Source of the DNA: Bacteroides fluxus YIT 12057
Lineage (GTDB): Bacteria; Bacteroidota; Bacteroidia; Bacteroidales; Bacteroidaceae
DNA length: 64,000 nt
Assembly (NCBI RefSeq): GCF_000195635.1
Contig: NZ_GL882630.1
Location: forward strand, 1-64,000
Direction of reading: 5' to 3'
Part shown: positions 29,970 to 38,241 of the stretch, in pieces
Numbering within the stretch: position 1 is the stretch's first letter
Layout: every line of letters begins with the position of its first letter
Program-made: the position numbers and the translations under genes
Notes under the pieces: generated by a model
Databases searched by the model: none
What the model saw: only the letters and a program-made list of their open reading frames with translations
What the model was told of the DNA's origin: nothing

Positions 29970-30031
29970 TCGGATAACGGATAGAATAAGGGAACCAGGT
30001 ATGGGTACGTTAAACAAATATTTTCTATAGC

Positions 30032-31534
30032 ATGAAAAATAGACTCGCCTTCTTCCCGTTGTTTTTGGGCTTGCTGTTATCATTGTCGGTTCATGCACAG
30101 GTAAATGAATTGCAGCGTTCCACGCCCGAAGCGGAGGGTGTTCCCTCCAAGGCTATTATTGCTTTGTTCGACTCTCTGACCGCATTGCCGAAGACTGACA
30201 TCCATAGTGTAATGGTACTCCGTCACGGCAAGGTCATCGGAGAAATCTATCCGGCACCCTTTGCGCCGGAATATCGTCATACCATGTATTCCTGTTCCAA
30301 GACTTTTGTAGGAGCTGCTGTAGGACTGGCTGTTGCTGACAACCGTTTGCGTCTGACGGATCGTGTGGGTGCTTTCTTTCCGGAGCTGCTTCCCGATTCC
30401 GTTTCTGTGAATCTGGCTGACATGACTGTCCGTGATCTCTTGACCATGACTTCCGGTATTACCACCGATTGGAATATGCGCAATCTTACTCCCGACTGGA
30501 TACGTACTTATCTTGCCAAACCTGTGAAAGTTCCCGGCAAGAAGTTTGAATATGATTCCATCTGCAGTTATGTTCTTTCGGCCATCGTGCAGAAGGTGAC
30601 GGGCATGACTTTGCTGGATTACCTGAAACTGAAGCTTTTTACTCCGATGAATATCACGGAGGTTGCCTGGGAAGTAAGTCCCGAAGGTTATAATACCGGT
30701 GGATGGGGATTGCATATCCAAAGCGAGTCTTTGGCTAAGTTCGGCTTGCTATTGCTGAATCATGGTGTATGGGAAGGGAAACAATTGCTTCCCGCTTCCT
30801 GGGTTGAACAAATGATGAGCAAGCAGATGGAGGCCGGCGATGAAGATTACGGTTACCAGATGTGGCTTTGCGACTATCCGGGTGCCGTGCGTGCCGATGG
30901 TGCCTTGGGACAATATATTCTGATAATCCCGGAGAAAGATATGGTGGTTGTCATCACTGAATGTACCTTGATAAATGGCCGTACCCAACGCGGACTGGTA
31001 TGGAACCGCCTGTTGCCCGAAGTGGGTGATGAAGTGTTGGCGGCGGGCAAAGACTACAAGAAGTTGCAAAAGAAACAGAGTGCCTATACACTGCCCTTTG
31101 TTCAAGGCAAGGCTGCTTCGTCCGCTGCCATGAAATATGAAGGCAGGAGTATTGTTCTCGATGCCAATAAATATGGCTGGAAATCTCTGAGCCTTCACTT
31201 CGGGCAGAAAGAAGTGAAGCTGGCGGTTACGGATAAAAATGGCGCCGCTTATGAGCTTCCGTTCGGCTATAAACAGTGGCTGAAGACAGCGGTCAGCGCT
31301 TATCCGCCCTATTCAATTACGCCGATAGGCAGCTTCAAGGGGATAGAAGGCCCGTTCTGGGTAGCGGGAAGTTATGCCTGGCAGTCGCCTGCGGTTTTGC
31401 AGCTCAAGGCGCATTATGTGAATTGGATCAGTGCGCTCGGCGTCACCCTCCGTTTTGAAGGAGACCAGGTGGAACTGACCGTGACGGAAAACTTCTCTTC
31501 CGATAGGATTACGATCCCGGGAAAGATACAATAA
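30032..31534 (+). CDS. Serine hydrolase, beta-lactamase/class C esterase family
   Basis: This 500-residue secreted protein (signal peptide ending VHAQ) has the beta-lactamase fold. The SxxK catalytic pair is S87/K90 in MYSCSKTF, with a Tyr-containing second motif in FEYDSICSY (about 171-179) and a C-terminal beta-domain from about 355. Members are esterases, D-aminopeptidases or penicillin-recognizing proteins. It follows GH95 on the same strand with its own promoter, so it might act as a deacetylase in xyloglucan use, since plant xyloglucan is often O-acetylated. That is inference from position only. A role in cell-wall or peptide metabolism is equally open. Confidence 0.75.
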   Translation: MKNRLAFFPLFLGLLLSLSVHAQVNELQRSTPEAEGVPSKAIIALFDSLTALPKTDIHSVMVLRHGKVIGEIYPAPFAPEYRHTMYSCSKTFVGAAVGLAVADNRLRLTDRVGAFFPELLPDSVSVNLADMTVRDLLTMTSGITTDWNMRNLTPDWIRTYLAKPVKVPGKKFEYDSICSYVLSAIVQKVTGMTLLDYLKLKLFTPMNITEVAWEVSPEGYNTGGWGLHIQSESLAKFGLLLLNHGVWEGKQLLPASWVEQMMSKQMEAGDEDYGYQMWLCDYPGAVRADGALGQYILIIPEKDMVVVITECTLINGRTQRGLVWNRLLPEVGDEVLAAGKDYKKLQKKQSAYTLPFVQGKAASSAAMKYEGRSIVLDANKYGWKSLSLHFGQKEVKLAVTDKNGAAYELPFGYKQWLKTAVSAYPPYSITPIGSFKGIEGPFWVAGSYAWQSPAVLQLKAHYVNWISALGVTLRFEGDQVELTVTENFSSDRITIPGKIQ

Positions 31535-31569
31535 TAGGAATTATCGACTGAAAAAACAGATATAGCGGT

Positions 31570-32202
31570 ATGAATCGTATGACTCTTGCTTTGAAACGTC
31601 CTTTCATCTGGTTGCTCCGTTTCCGCCATCGTTGCGGCTACGGAGTGCATTCACCCTTTGCCTTCAATCTGATTACTCAGGTTATCTGTGAAAATACACC
31701 TTATTATAAGTATAAGGACTTGGCCGGGAAGGAGAAAAGCCTGGTGTTTGAAAAGGATAGAAACTGGAAGTATGAATCGAAAAAGATCAAACGTTTCCTG
31801 TTCCGCCTGGTGAACTATGCCCAGCCGGATACCATTGTGGATGCCGGTACTCTTGCCGCCTCTTCCCTTTATCTGAAGGCCGGAAAGGAGGGGGCTGACT
31901 ATATTCCGGCTTCCGGATTGCCGGACCTGTTTCTTGAAGCCGGTGTGCCTGTGGATTTCCTCTATTTGCACGACTACCGTCATCCGGTGTTTATGGAGGA
32001 GGTTTTCCGCATCTGCGTTGCCCGTACTACCGGCAAATCGGTTTTTGTAATTGAAGGGATCCGCTATACTCCGGAGATGTCTGCTCTTTGGAAACGCATG
32101 AAGCAGGATGAGAGGACAGGTATCTCGTTCGACCTTTACGACCTTGGCATTCTCTTCTTTGATAAAACAAAGATAAAACAAGACTATATTGTCAACTTTT
32201 GA
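31570..32202 (+). CDS. Methyltransferase-like protein of unknown function
   Basis: This 210-residue cytoplasmic protein resembles class I SAM-dependent methyltransferases common in Bacteroidales. The conserved start HRCGYGVHSPFAFNLITQVI is seen, then a first strand (TIVDAGTLAASSLYL), a DFLYLHDYRHPVF stretch and VFVIEGIRYTPEMSALWKRM. The usual glycine-rich SAM loop (E/DxGxGxG) is degenerate, so it may have lost or changed SAM binding. It starts 36 bases after the esterase and sits 48 bases before the adenosyltransferase, so it may be co-transcribed with the latter. I cannot name a substrate. Confidence 0.6.
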   Translation: MNRMTLALKRPFIWLLRFRHRCGYGVHSPFAFNLITQVICENTPYYKYKDLAGKEKSLVFEKDRNWKYESKKIKRFLFRLVNYAQPDTIVDAGTLAASSLYLKAGKEGADYIPASGLPDLFLEAGVPVDFLYLHDYRHPVFMEEVFRICVARTTGKSVFVIEGIRYTPEMSALWKRMKQDERTGISFDLYDLGILFFDKTKIKQDYIVNF

Positions 32203-32250
32203 TTATCTTTAGGCGTTGATGATATGAATATTGATTAATGCTTGGCTGAT

Positions 32251-32805
32251 ATGAAGATATATACCAAAACCGGAGATAAAGGGACTACTTCTCTTGTGGG
32301 GGGTACCCGTGTGTCTAAAACCCATATCCGCCTTGAGGCGTATGGTACTGTCGATGAGTTGAATTCCAACTTGGGACTGTTGATTACCTATCTGCCCGAT
32401 GAACGGGACAGGAATTTCCTGCAGCAGGTGCAGGATAAACTTTTTGCGGTAGGTTCCCATTTGGCTACCGATCAGGAAAAGACTAAATTGTATGAGGCCA
32501 GTATCATTACTCCGGCAATGGTGGAAGCGGTAGAACGGGAGATTGATTATATGGATGCCCTTCTGCCCCCGCTGTCATCATTTGTCCTTCCGGGGGGAAG
32601 CCGTGGAGCGGCGGTTTGTCATATCTGCCGTACGGTCTGCCGTCGTGCCGAACGTCGTATTCTTGCCCTTGCCGAACAGGTGGAAATATCCTCTGAATTA
32701 TTGGCTTATGTAAACCGTTTGTCCGATTATTTGTTTGTCTTGTCGAGGAAAATCAATAAGGATGAGAAAAAAGATGAAATATTTTGGAATAATAGTTGCA
32801 AGTGA
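32251..32805 (+). CDS. Cob(I)alamin adenosyltransferase, PduO type
   Basis: This 184-residue enzyme attaches the adenosyl group of ATP to cob(I)alamin, giving adenosylcobalamin in the cytoplasm. Family motifs are clear: the N-terminal [18 protein letters not shown]-binding stretch, [13 protein letters not shown], and [20 protein letters not shown] followed by RRAERR. Length matches the family's 180-190 residues. ATG 32251 is chosen over a TTG nine bases earlier, because the family normally begins MKIYTKTGD. It is part of a conserved-looking pair with the methyltransferase-like gene and precedes the DUF2795 gene. Confidence 0.93.
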   Translation: MKIYTKTGDKGTTSLVGGTRVSKTHIRLEAYGTVDELNSNLGLLITYLPDERDRNFLQQVQDKLFAVGSHLATDQEKTKLYEASIITPAMVEAVEREIDYMDALLPPLSSFVLPGGSRGAAVCHICRTVCRRAERRILALAEQVEISSELLAYVNRLSDYLFVLSRKINKDEKKDEIFWNNSCK

Positions 32806-32817
32806 AATAAATTGTTA

Positions 32818-32825
32818 TACTTTTG
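32818..32825 (+). promoter_or_regulatory. Promoter -7 box for the DUF2795 gene
   Basis: TACTTTTG matches TAnnTTTG exactly. A near -33 GTTG at 32795-32798 is 19 bases upstream. The start codon is 51 bases downstream. Confidence 0.55.
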
Positions 32826-32876
32826 CCGAAAAATAGAAAATAGGACTTAATATTCACAATTTTAATACTTATAGAT

Positions 32877-33098
32877 ATGTATTGGACATTGGAATTAGCA
32901 TCAAAGTTGGAAGATGCTCCTTGGCCGGCAACTAAGGATGAATTGATTGATTATGCCATGCGTTCGGGTGCTCCGCTTGAAGTGATTGAAAACTTACAGG
33001 AAATGGAAGATGAAGGCGAGATTTATGAAAGCATTGAAGATATTTGGCCTGATTACCCGAGCAAAGAGGATTTCTTCTTTAATGAAGAAGAGTATTAG
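32877..33098 (+). CDS. DUF2795 family small acidic protein
   Basis: This 73-residue protein is strongly acidic toward its C-terminus (WPDYPSKEDFFFNEEEY). The core ELASKLEDAPWPATKDELIDY and GAPLEVIENLQ matches DUF2795, a small helical family usually involved in unknown nucleic-acid or stress roles. It has its own promoter and a strong terminator at 33148, so it is a single-gene transcript. It is found in many Bacteroides next to the adenosyltransferase gene as far as I recall. No function can be given. Confidence 0.85.
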   Translation: MYWTLELASKLEDAPWPATKDELIDYAMRSGAPLEVIENLQEMEDEGEIYESIEDIWPDYPSKEDFFFNEEEY

Positions 33099-33147
33099 CG
33101 ACAGATTGGTAAAAAGCCTTGAGCTAAAGGCTGAAGACGAATAGAAT

Positions 33148-33180
33148 GGGCGATTGATTGTTCAATCGTCCATTTTTTAT
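33148..33180 (+). terminator. Terminator after the DUF2795 gene
   Basis: A 10-bp stem (33148-33157 with 33162-33171, one wobble-type mismatch) has a 4-nt loop and is followed by ATTTTTTAT. Confidence 0.9.
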
Positions 33181-33202
33181 TTCGTTCTTTTTTGCAGTAG
33201 CA

Positions 33203-33234
33203 TTTGCGTGAAGAACTATTCTACCTTATATTTG
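33203..33234 (+). promoter_or_regulatory. Full Bacteroides promoter for the helicase gene
   Basis: TTTG (33203-33206) and TATATTTG (33227-33234) are separated by 20 bases, a textbook match to the Bacteroides -33/-7 pair. The helicase ATG is 37 bases downstream. Confidence 0.75.
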
Positions 33235-33271
33235 TAGTAATTCTCGCATGTTTTTTTAATAACACATAATT

Positions 33272-35701
33272 ATGACAGATATACAGGAAGATACAACACG
33301 ACGGTTACCGGAATTGAAAGAACGGCATTTGCCCGACAACTGCCGTGAAAGTGTAAGCGCACTATTGAAAGAGGTTTATGGTTATAATCAGTTCCGTAAT
33401 CTTGAAATATATGATGATTTATTCAAGGGGAAAGAAAAGCTCTGCATTTCTCAAGGGCAATTGATCGAGAATGTCATTCTTGAGGCGGAGAAGGCCCGGG
33501 CAGGTGCGGCACAGGTGGACAATATCTTGTTGACTGCTCCTACCGGTTCCGGAAAATCTTTGTTGTTTCAGCTTCCTGCCATTTATCTGGGAAAAGAATA
33601 CAATCTGCTGACCATCGTTGTCTCTCCTTTGAAAGCACTGATTGTGGATCAGGTGGAAGGATTGCAGGATTTGGGCTATACGCGTGTGGCATACGCTTCT
33701 TCCGATCTTTCTCCGGAGCAGAAGTCAGAAGTTTACCGTCGGGTGCGCGAGGGCGGGATTGATTTGTTCTATCTCTCGCCGGAATTGCTCCTCTCTTATG
33801 ATATCAAGCATTTTGTGGGTGAACGTCGTATCGGGCTGGTAGTGGTTGATGAAGCGCATACCGTCACTACCTGGGGGAAGGAATTCCGCGTGGATTACTG
33901 GTTCCTGGGGCGTTATCTGACTGCTTTGAAACAGAGCCTCGGTTACTCTTTCCCATTGTTTGCCTTGACAGCTACGGCTGTCTGGAACCCGAAGGGGGGA
34001 AATGATATGGTATTCGAGACGATTCGTTCCTTGCAGATGGAGCCGTGTGTGCTTTATGTGGGTACGGTGAAACGGCGGAATATAGGTTTTGATATCCGCC
34101 AGATGCAGATGGAAGAGGGGGAAACCTACGACAAGGCCAAACAACGTGTAGTGGCTGCAAGGATAGACGACTTCTTGAACGGGCATAAGACGCTGCTTTA
34201 TTATCCTTTTGCCGGCGGCATCGACATGCGGCTGAAGACGTGGGTGAAGCCGGGCGACTGGCACTTGGTGGCTTCCTACTATGGCAAGAAGGACAAGGAA
34301 CAGAAGGCGGCGATCGTGCAGGAGTTCAGAGACGGTACCAAGCAGCTGATTGTTGCTACAAAAGCTTTTGGCATGGGAGTGGATATCAGTGATATTGACC
34401 GTATCTATCATGTAGCTCCGTCAAGTACTTTTGTTGATTATATCCAGGAGATAGGGCGTGCTGCCCGTGATGCGGATATTCAAGGCTTGTCCGTGACCGA
34501 TTATCATAAAAGGGATTTTTACTATATGAAGCGCCTGCACCAATCGGGCAGTATTGCCCAGGAGCAGCTGGTGCTTATCCTGCGGAAGCTGATGGAAGTC
34601 TATAGGATGAAAGGCAACAAACCGGATATAATGGTTTCTCTGTCTGATTTTGAATTTGTGGTGAAACTGCCGCGGACAAAGAACAAGCTGGAATACGAGG
34701 CAGAGCTGGGCCAACTGATCAAGACCGCCCTGTTATGGTTGGAAGATGATTTGGCACAACGTTATGGTAAACATCTGCTGGAAGTCAGCCCCAAGAATTT
34801 ACTGACCGAAGGATATGTTCAGGACAAGACAGGAGATGCTTTTGCCCATGAGTTCAAAAACTATCTGACTGCTGTCAAAGGTGCGGAAGGAGTTTATAGG
34901 GCCCGCCTGGAGGATCTTTGGGAAGAGCGTTTCCCGGAACTGGGCTATAAGGAGTTCAAGCAGAAGCTGAATAACGGGACGCTGTGGGAAGGATCACGTG
35001 CCGTATCTGTAGGAAAACATGAAGTTTTGCTGAAGAAAGATGCGGCATCCATCCGTGAACGTATAGATGCTTTGTTTAGAGATCTGACAGCCATGCTGAA
35101 AAACGCCCTTGTCAAGCGTAAGGGTAAATTTGATGAAGAAGAGCTGCGTGCCGTTTTTGCAGAGCATGACATGGATGTGCGGTCTGCCAAACGTTTCATC
35201 GGCTCTTTGCTGGAGAGCCGTACGGAAGAGGGACGTAGCGTAAGTTATATCAGCAGTGTGAAGAAGAAGGACTCTAATGAGTTGTCTTTCACTGTGACAA
35301 GAGGGTTCGACCTGCTTTTGTCACGTTATCAGAAACTGTTTGCGCAACGTATTGTCGGCAGTGAAGGAGACAGGCTGACATTCTTTTGCACGCCTTTCTC
35401 CGATTTGAATATGCTTCTTAACCTGCTTTCCATGCTCGATTGTCTCTCGTTCAGTGCAGAGGGCGGTGGTACACCTTGTGTCTCTGTCCGCTTTAATGAG
35501 CCTGACCTTTTGGAGAAACTTGCTCTTTCCGATGATTACCGTAATCTTATTCTGGACATGAACGAGCAGATATTCCAGGAACAGATTGAACTGTTTACCT
35601 TCTTTTTCGGAACAGACAAACTGACGGATGAACAGCGTTGGGACTTTGTGGAGGACTATTTTACGGGTATGGATGTGGCGGAATTGAAAAAGAAATTTTA
35701 A
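33272..35701 (+). CDS. RecQ-like superfamily 2 DEAH helicase with unusual C-terminal half
   Basis: This 809-residue cytoplasmic protein has a complete SF2 helicase core: motif I APTGSGKSLLFQLPA, motif Ia SPLKALIVDQ, motif II VDEAHTVTTWG, motif III ALTATA, and the second lobe with ATKAFGMGVDISD and motif VI QEIGRAARD. The aromatic-rich VDEAHTVTTWGKEFRVDYW region resembles RecQ. The C-terminal 400 residues lack the zinc-binding and HRDC motifs of classic RecQ and show no family I recognise. It is monocistronic. It could serve in DNA repair or in mobile-element defence; nothing nearby decides. Its stop is three bases from the convergent GNAT gene stop. Confidence 0.8.
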   Translation: MTDIQEDTTRRLPELKERHLPDNCRESVSALLKEVYGYNQFRNLEIYDDLFKGKEKLCISQGQLIENVILEAEKARAGAAQVDNILLTAPTGSGKSLLFQLPAIYLGKEYNLLTIVVSPLKALIVDQVEGLQDLGYTRVAYASSDLSPEQKSEVYRRVREGGIDLFYLSPELLLSYDIKHFVGERRIGLVVVDEAHTVTTWGKEFRVDYWFLGRYLTALKQSLGYSFPLFALTATAVWNPKGGNDMVFETIRSLQMEPCVLYVGTVKRRNIGFDIRQMQMEEGETYDKAKQRVVAARIDDFLNGHKTLLYYPFAGGIDMRLKTWVKPGDWHLVASYYGKKDKEQKAAIVQEFRDGTKQLIVATKAFGMGVDISDIDRIYHVAPSSTFVDYIQEIGRAARDADIQGLSVTDYHKRDFYYMKRLHQSGSIAQEQLVLILRKLMEVYRMKGNKPDIMVSLSDFEFVVKLPRTKNKLEYEAELGQLIKTALLWLEDDLAQRYGKHLLEVSPKNLLTEGYVQDKTGDAFAHEFKNYLTAVKGAEGVYRARLEDLWEERFPELGYKEFKQKLNNGTLWEGSRAVSVGKHEVLLKKDAASIRERIDALFRDLTAMLKNALVKRKGKFDEEELRAVFAEHDMDVRSAKRFIGSLLESRTEEGRSVSYISSVKKKDSNELSFTVTRGFDLLLSRYQKLFAQRIVGSEGDRLTFFCTPFSDLNMLLNLLSMLDCLSFSAEGGGTPCVSVRFNEPDLLEKLALSDDYRNLILDMNEQIFQEQIELFTFFFGTDKLTDEQRWDFVEDYFTGMDVAELKKKF

Positions 35702-35704
35702 TTC

Positions 35705-36202
35705 TTACTGTTCTATTTTCTGGTACGCCAGTCTTTCATCCCCGTTGGCAAGGTAAATGATTCCGCAATATTGAAAACCGTGTTTGGTCAGTATGTGCTG
35801 AAGGATGTGATTGTCACGATGAGTGTCTGCACGTAAGTTCGGGATTTGGGTATAACACCATTGCAAGCAGGCATTGGCTACCCCTTTGCTGTCCTCCGTA
35901 CTTGCCAGCCGGTGGATGACACCGTAGGGAAGCGTGTCTTCCAGCCACTCTCCCTCATAGATTGATGTGTAGGTCGGGTCTTTTCCGGGGATAAAGGCGA
36001 AAGTCCCGACGATTTTCCCGTTTTCGTCGATGCACACATAACTGTTGCCGTTTTGTATATCATGGGTAATGATGTCAATGGAAGGATAATTGCCCGTCCA
36101 TTGTTTCATGTTTCCATCTTTCCTCATGATGCGTTTCGCCTGCTCAAAGATATCCATGAGGATGCCTGTCTCTGTGGGTAGTGTCTTCCTGATTTCTATC
36201 AT
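35705..36202 (-). CDS. GNAT family N-acetyltransferase
   Basis: This 165-residue cytoplasmic protein fits the GNAT fold: beta1 (IEIRKTLPTE), central strand with NGKIVGTFAFIPG, then IHRLASTEDSKGVANACLQWC carrying the acetyl-CoA-binding turn, and NLRADTHRDNHILQHILTKHGFQYCG as the family's motif B. The acceptor is unknown. It is the last gene of the minus-strand PUL 2 arm. A 43-base relic of an SGNH esterase 3' end lies directly upstream (36206-36248), and a truncated copy of this gene's first seven codons lies at 38328-38348, so it belonged to a duplicated unit. Confidence 0.85.
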   Translation of the reverse strand: MIEIRKTLPTETGILMDIFEQAKRIMRKDGNMKQWTGNYPSIDIITHDIQNGNSYVCIDENGKIVGTFAFIPGKDPTYTSIYEGEWLEDTLPYGVIHRLASTEDSKGVANACLQWCYTQIPNLRADTHRDNHILQHILTKHGFQYCGIIYLANGDERLAYQKIEQ

Positions 36203-36205
36203 ATA

Positions 36206-36248
36206 CTCTAAAATCGGTGTTCAGATTCTCTTTGCAAAGGTAATGATA
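36206..36248 (-). pseudogene. Relic of an SGNH esterase 3' end
   Basis: On the minus strand this matches the last 13 codons of the SGNH gene at 38354-40126 at about 41 of 43 positions (YHYLCKENLNTDF here, YHYLYKENLNTDF there). One T is missing, which removes the stop codon. No other part of the esterase remains in this copy. Confidence 0.85.
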
Positions 36249-36252
36249 AAAT

Positions 36253-36282
36253 TTTGGCACTGTATGCCGATACAGTGCCAAA
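36253..36282. terminator. Perfect 13-bp hairpin after DUF2264
   Basis: TTTGGCACTGTAT (36253-36265) pairs perfectly with 36270-36282 around a GCCG loop. On the minus strand it lies between the DUF2264 stop and GNAT and is flanked by A/T-rich sequence, so it may terminate or attenuate the transcript. It sits exactly where an SGNH gene appears to have been lost. Confidence 0.6.
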
Positions 36283-36315
36283 TTAATCTGAGAATAATAA
36301 GATGTTATCTTGAAA

Positions 36316-37581
36316 TCAATATTCCACTTTGTAATCTTTGGGCAGATTTTCCCCTTTCCATGCCTTCTTGGTAGTCCAGTCGGCAGGTGCGTCGGTCCAG
36401 AAAGGATTGTCGGCGGGAAGTCCTAAAGGCAGGAAACTTAACGTTGCCATATAGAGACTTCCGGTAGAGGTGTATCCGTCGGCGGCTTCCGGCTGATGTC
36501 CGTTGAAGCCGAGGACCAGCCAACCGTTTTTATCAAAATTCTGATTCCCTTCGTACATATTGCGGTGTACGGCGGTCAGTGCGCAACGTACTTGTGCGGG
36601 AGTGACATGTGCCGGCAGTTTTTCACGCAGTGCAACATCCGCCAAGGACTGGAAAGCGGCGGTGCGGTAAGTCACGGAACGGCCGAAAGCCGGATAAGTT
36701 CCGTCCGGTCCAATGATACGTTCACAGAATTCGGAGTGGCGGATCATGCGTTGAAGCGCTTCATCCACCTCTTTCTGGCTGGCTCTCTTTTTTGCGGCCA
36801 GAGTTTCCAACATGGCTACATACATGGGATTCAACACGTAGGCATTGTAATAGTCCATGCTGAATTTGGGACCGTCGCTGTACCATCCGTCACCCACGTA
36901 CCATTCCCTTATCTTGTTTTTGGCTATTTTCAGGCGGAAAGGATCACACTCGCCTCCTGCCCAGTTAATGAACGATTCGTTCAGACCGGTAAAGATAAGC
37001 CAGTTGTTGTATGCCCCCGTCCGGTTCCGGAGAGCTTTCAGTGATTCGATATAGCGTTGTTTGGTGGTGTCGTCCAGTGGTTCCCATAATGCCTTGGGAG
37101 CACGCAGAAAAGCATGTACCAGATAGGCCGCATCTACTATGGGCTGTGGCTGCTTCGTGAAGTTCAGTTTGTCGGGAGAATTAGGGTCAACTGCATTCTT
37201 CAGCCCTTTCAGTACTTCCTCACGCATTTGTTTGCGGAGCTTTCCCTCTTCTGTGTCATCATCGGGCAGTGCCAACCATGGAGCGACCCCGGCCAATGTA
37301 CGGCCTACAGCTTCCAGGTAAGTAACCTCGTCATATCCCCGGGTGTTTCCGCTTCGTGTTTCTATCGGCATATTCCGGCGCAAGGTCCCCTCTGCCAGAT
37401 TGTGGACGACAGGGTAGGATATTTTCCACATCAACTTTACCCATGTGGCACGGTCTTCGGCGCCGGTGGTCACTTGTTGTTCTTTGGAGGGTTTGTCCTT
37501 TTTACCTTTGGCCTGCAAGGAAGATGCGGGCAGTATCATTACCGCTATCAGCAGTAGAATGAGATAATTCAATCGTTTCAT
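36316..37581 (-). CDS. DUF2264 domain secreted protein, probable glycan-active enzyme
   Basis: This 421-residue protein has a signal peptide (ending SSLQA) and one DUF2264 domain (about 40-400), an all-helical toroid. Motifs seen are RGYDEVTYLEAVGRTLAGVAPW, NNWLIFTGLNE, YVGDGWYSDGPKFSMDYYNAYV and EAADGYTSTGSLYM. DUF2264 proteins are recurrent in PULs, and some are classed as uronic-acid-releasing hydrolases (GH154, as I recall). With a GH88 and a lyase nearby, a role on a uronic-acid glycan is reasonable. It begins eight bases after the small lipoprotein stop. A second copy, reduced to start and stop, lies at 40183-40239. Confidence 0.8.
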   Translation of the reverse strand: MKRLNYLILLLIAVMILPASSLQAKGKKDKPSKEQQVTTGAEDRATWVKLMWKISYPVVHNLAEGTLRRNMPIETRSGNTRGYDEVTYLEAVGRTLAGVAPWLALPDDDTEEGKLRKQMREEVLKGLKNAVDPNSPDKLNFTKQPQPIVDAAYLVHAFLRAPKALWEPLDDTTKQRYIESLKALRNRTGAYNNWLIFTGLNESFINWAGGECDPFRLKIAKNKIREWYVGDGWYSDGPKFSMDYYNAYVLNPMYVAMLETLAAKKRASQKEVDEALQRMIRHSEFCERIIGPDGTYPAFGRSVTYRTAAFQSLADVALREKLPAHVTPAQVRCALTAVHRNMYEGNQNFDKNGWLVLGFNGHQPEAADGYTSTGSLYMATLSFLPLGLPADNPFWTDAPADWTTKKAWKGENLPKDYKVEY

Positions 37582-37588
37582 GGTCTTC

Positions 37589-37879
37589 TTATTTGATGTT
37601 TAAGTTACTCTTATACAATTCCACAAACAAGCAATCATCAAAACCTTCTTTCCCTTCAATGGTATGCAGAGTTCCATTAACTTCATACTTTACCTCATGC
37701 TCAAGTTCTAAGGTGGTTCCTGTAGTGCCTTCTGGAGGATTCGGTAATAAACTCTGTCCGGAAAGATCATTCAAGATGATGGCAAAATTAGGTTCTCCTA
37801 CTCCATACGTCGGCCCGTCTTTTTTTTCACATCCGCAGAGCGATAACAGGGTAATGGCTAATAAATATAGGTATTTCAT
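37589..37879 (-). CDS. Small lipoprotein of unknown function
   Basis: This 96-residue protein has a lipoprotein signal peptide (LLSLCGC, then EKKDG). The remainder is a single predicted beta-type domain without recognised motif (PNFAIILNDLSGQSLLPNP, VKYEVNGTLHTIEG). It is directly upstream of DUF2264, so both are likely on one transcript. A -7 box (TAACTTTG on the minus strand, 37900-37907) lies 20 bases upstream, and farther up is a copy of the SusC promoter. It occupies the place where SusC, SusD and GH88 stand in the other copy of the operon. Confidence 0.7.
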   Translation of the reverse strand: MKYLYLLAITLLSLCGCEKKDGPTYGVGEPNFAIILNDLSGQSLLPNPPEGTTGTTLELEHEVKYEVNGTLHTIEGKEGFDDCLFVELYKSNLNIK

Positions 37880-37933
37880 GGCTTTTGTTGTTTTGCTTAC
37901 AAAGTTACGGTTTTACAAATAAATACTTCTTGT

Positions 37934-37976
37934 TTCGTTGATACATATTAATTTTAAGGTTTCTGCTGCAAATTTA
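37934..37976 (-). promoter_or_regulatory. Diverged copy of the PUL 2 SusC promoter and start region
   Basis: On the minus strand this holds a -7 box TAAATTTG (37969-37976), GCAGCAGAAACCTTAAAATT and then ATGTATCAACGAA (start codon at 37944-37946). It aligns closely with 46541-46592, the -7 box and start of the SusC gene (TAATTTTG ... CCTTAAAAT ... ATGTATCAACAAA), with an 8-9 base gap. The frame after the ATG stops after 13 codons (MYQRNKKYLFVKP), so it is a relic or a leader. Upstream similarity may extend to about 38030. The rest of 37880-38353 shows only the repeats and relic listed separately. Confidence 0.7.
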
Positions 37977-38241
37977 AACTGAAAGGCATTGGCCGGGGGG
38001 TATTTTCGTGTTTATGATGGGAGAATGTTTGTGTCCTTTGCTTTTTAACACTTTCTTTTCGTATAGCTTTATAAAGAGAAGAATATGAAAAGAGTGGATC
38101 TCCGTATGATTTTGTCAACAACTTGAACTTGCAGGTACTATATCTCCCGTCTGCCGGGTATCTATTGGAAACTTTTAGGAAAGCTAAAGAAAAACCTTTT
38201 GAAGTTAAGACTAAAAAGTCGCGGAGTTAAGTGAGATCTCT

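Noticed and set aside
36253-36282. Possible insertion-sequence end
   Set aside because: The perfect stem has a 4-nt loop and no partner or target duplication was found; a hairpin terminator is simpler.
38084-38125. Short plus-strand frame starting ATGAAAAGAGTGGATC
   Set aside because: It stops after 13 codons and has no conserved neighbour; treated as chance.
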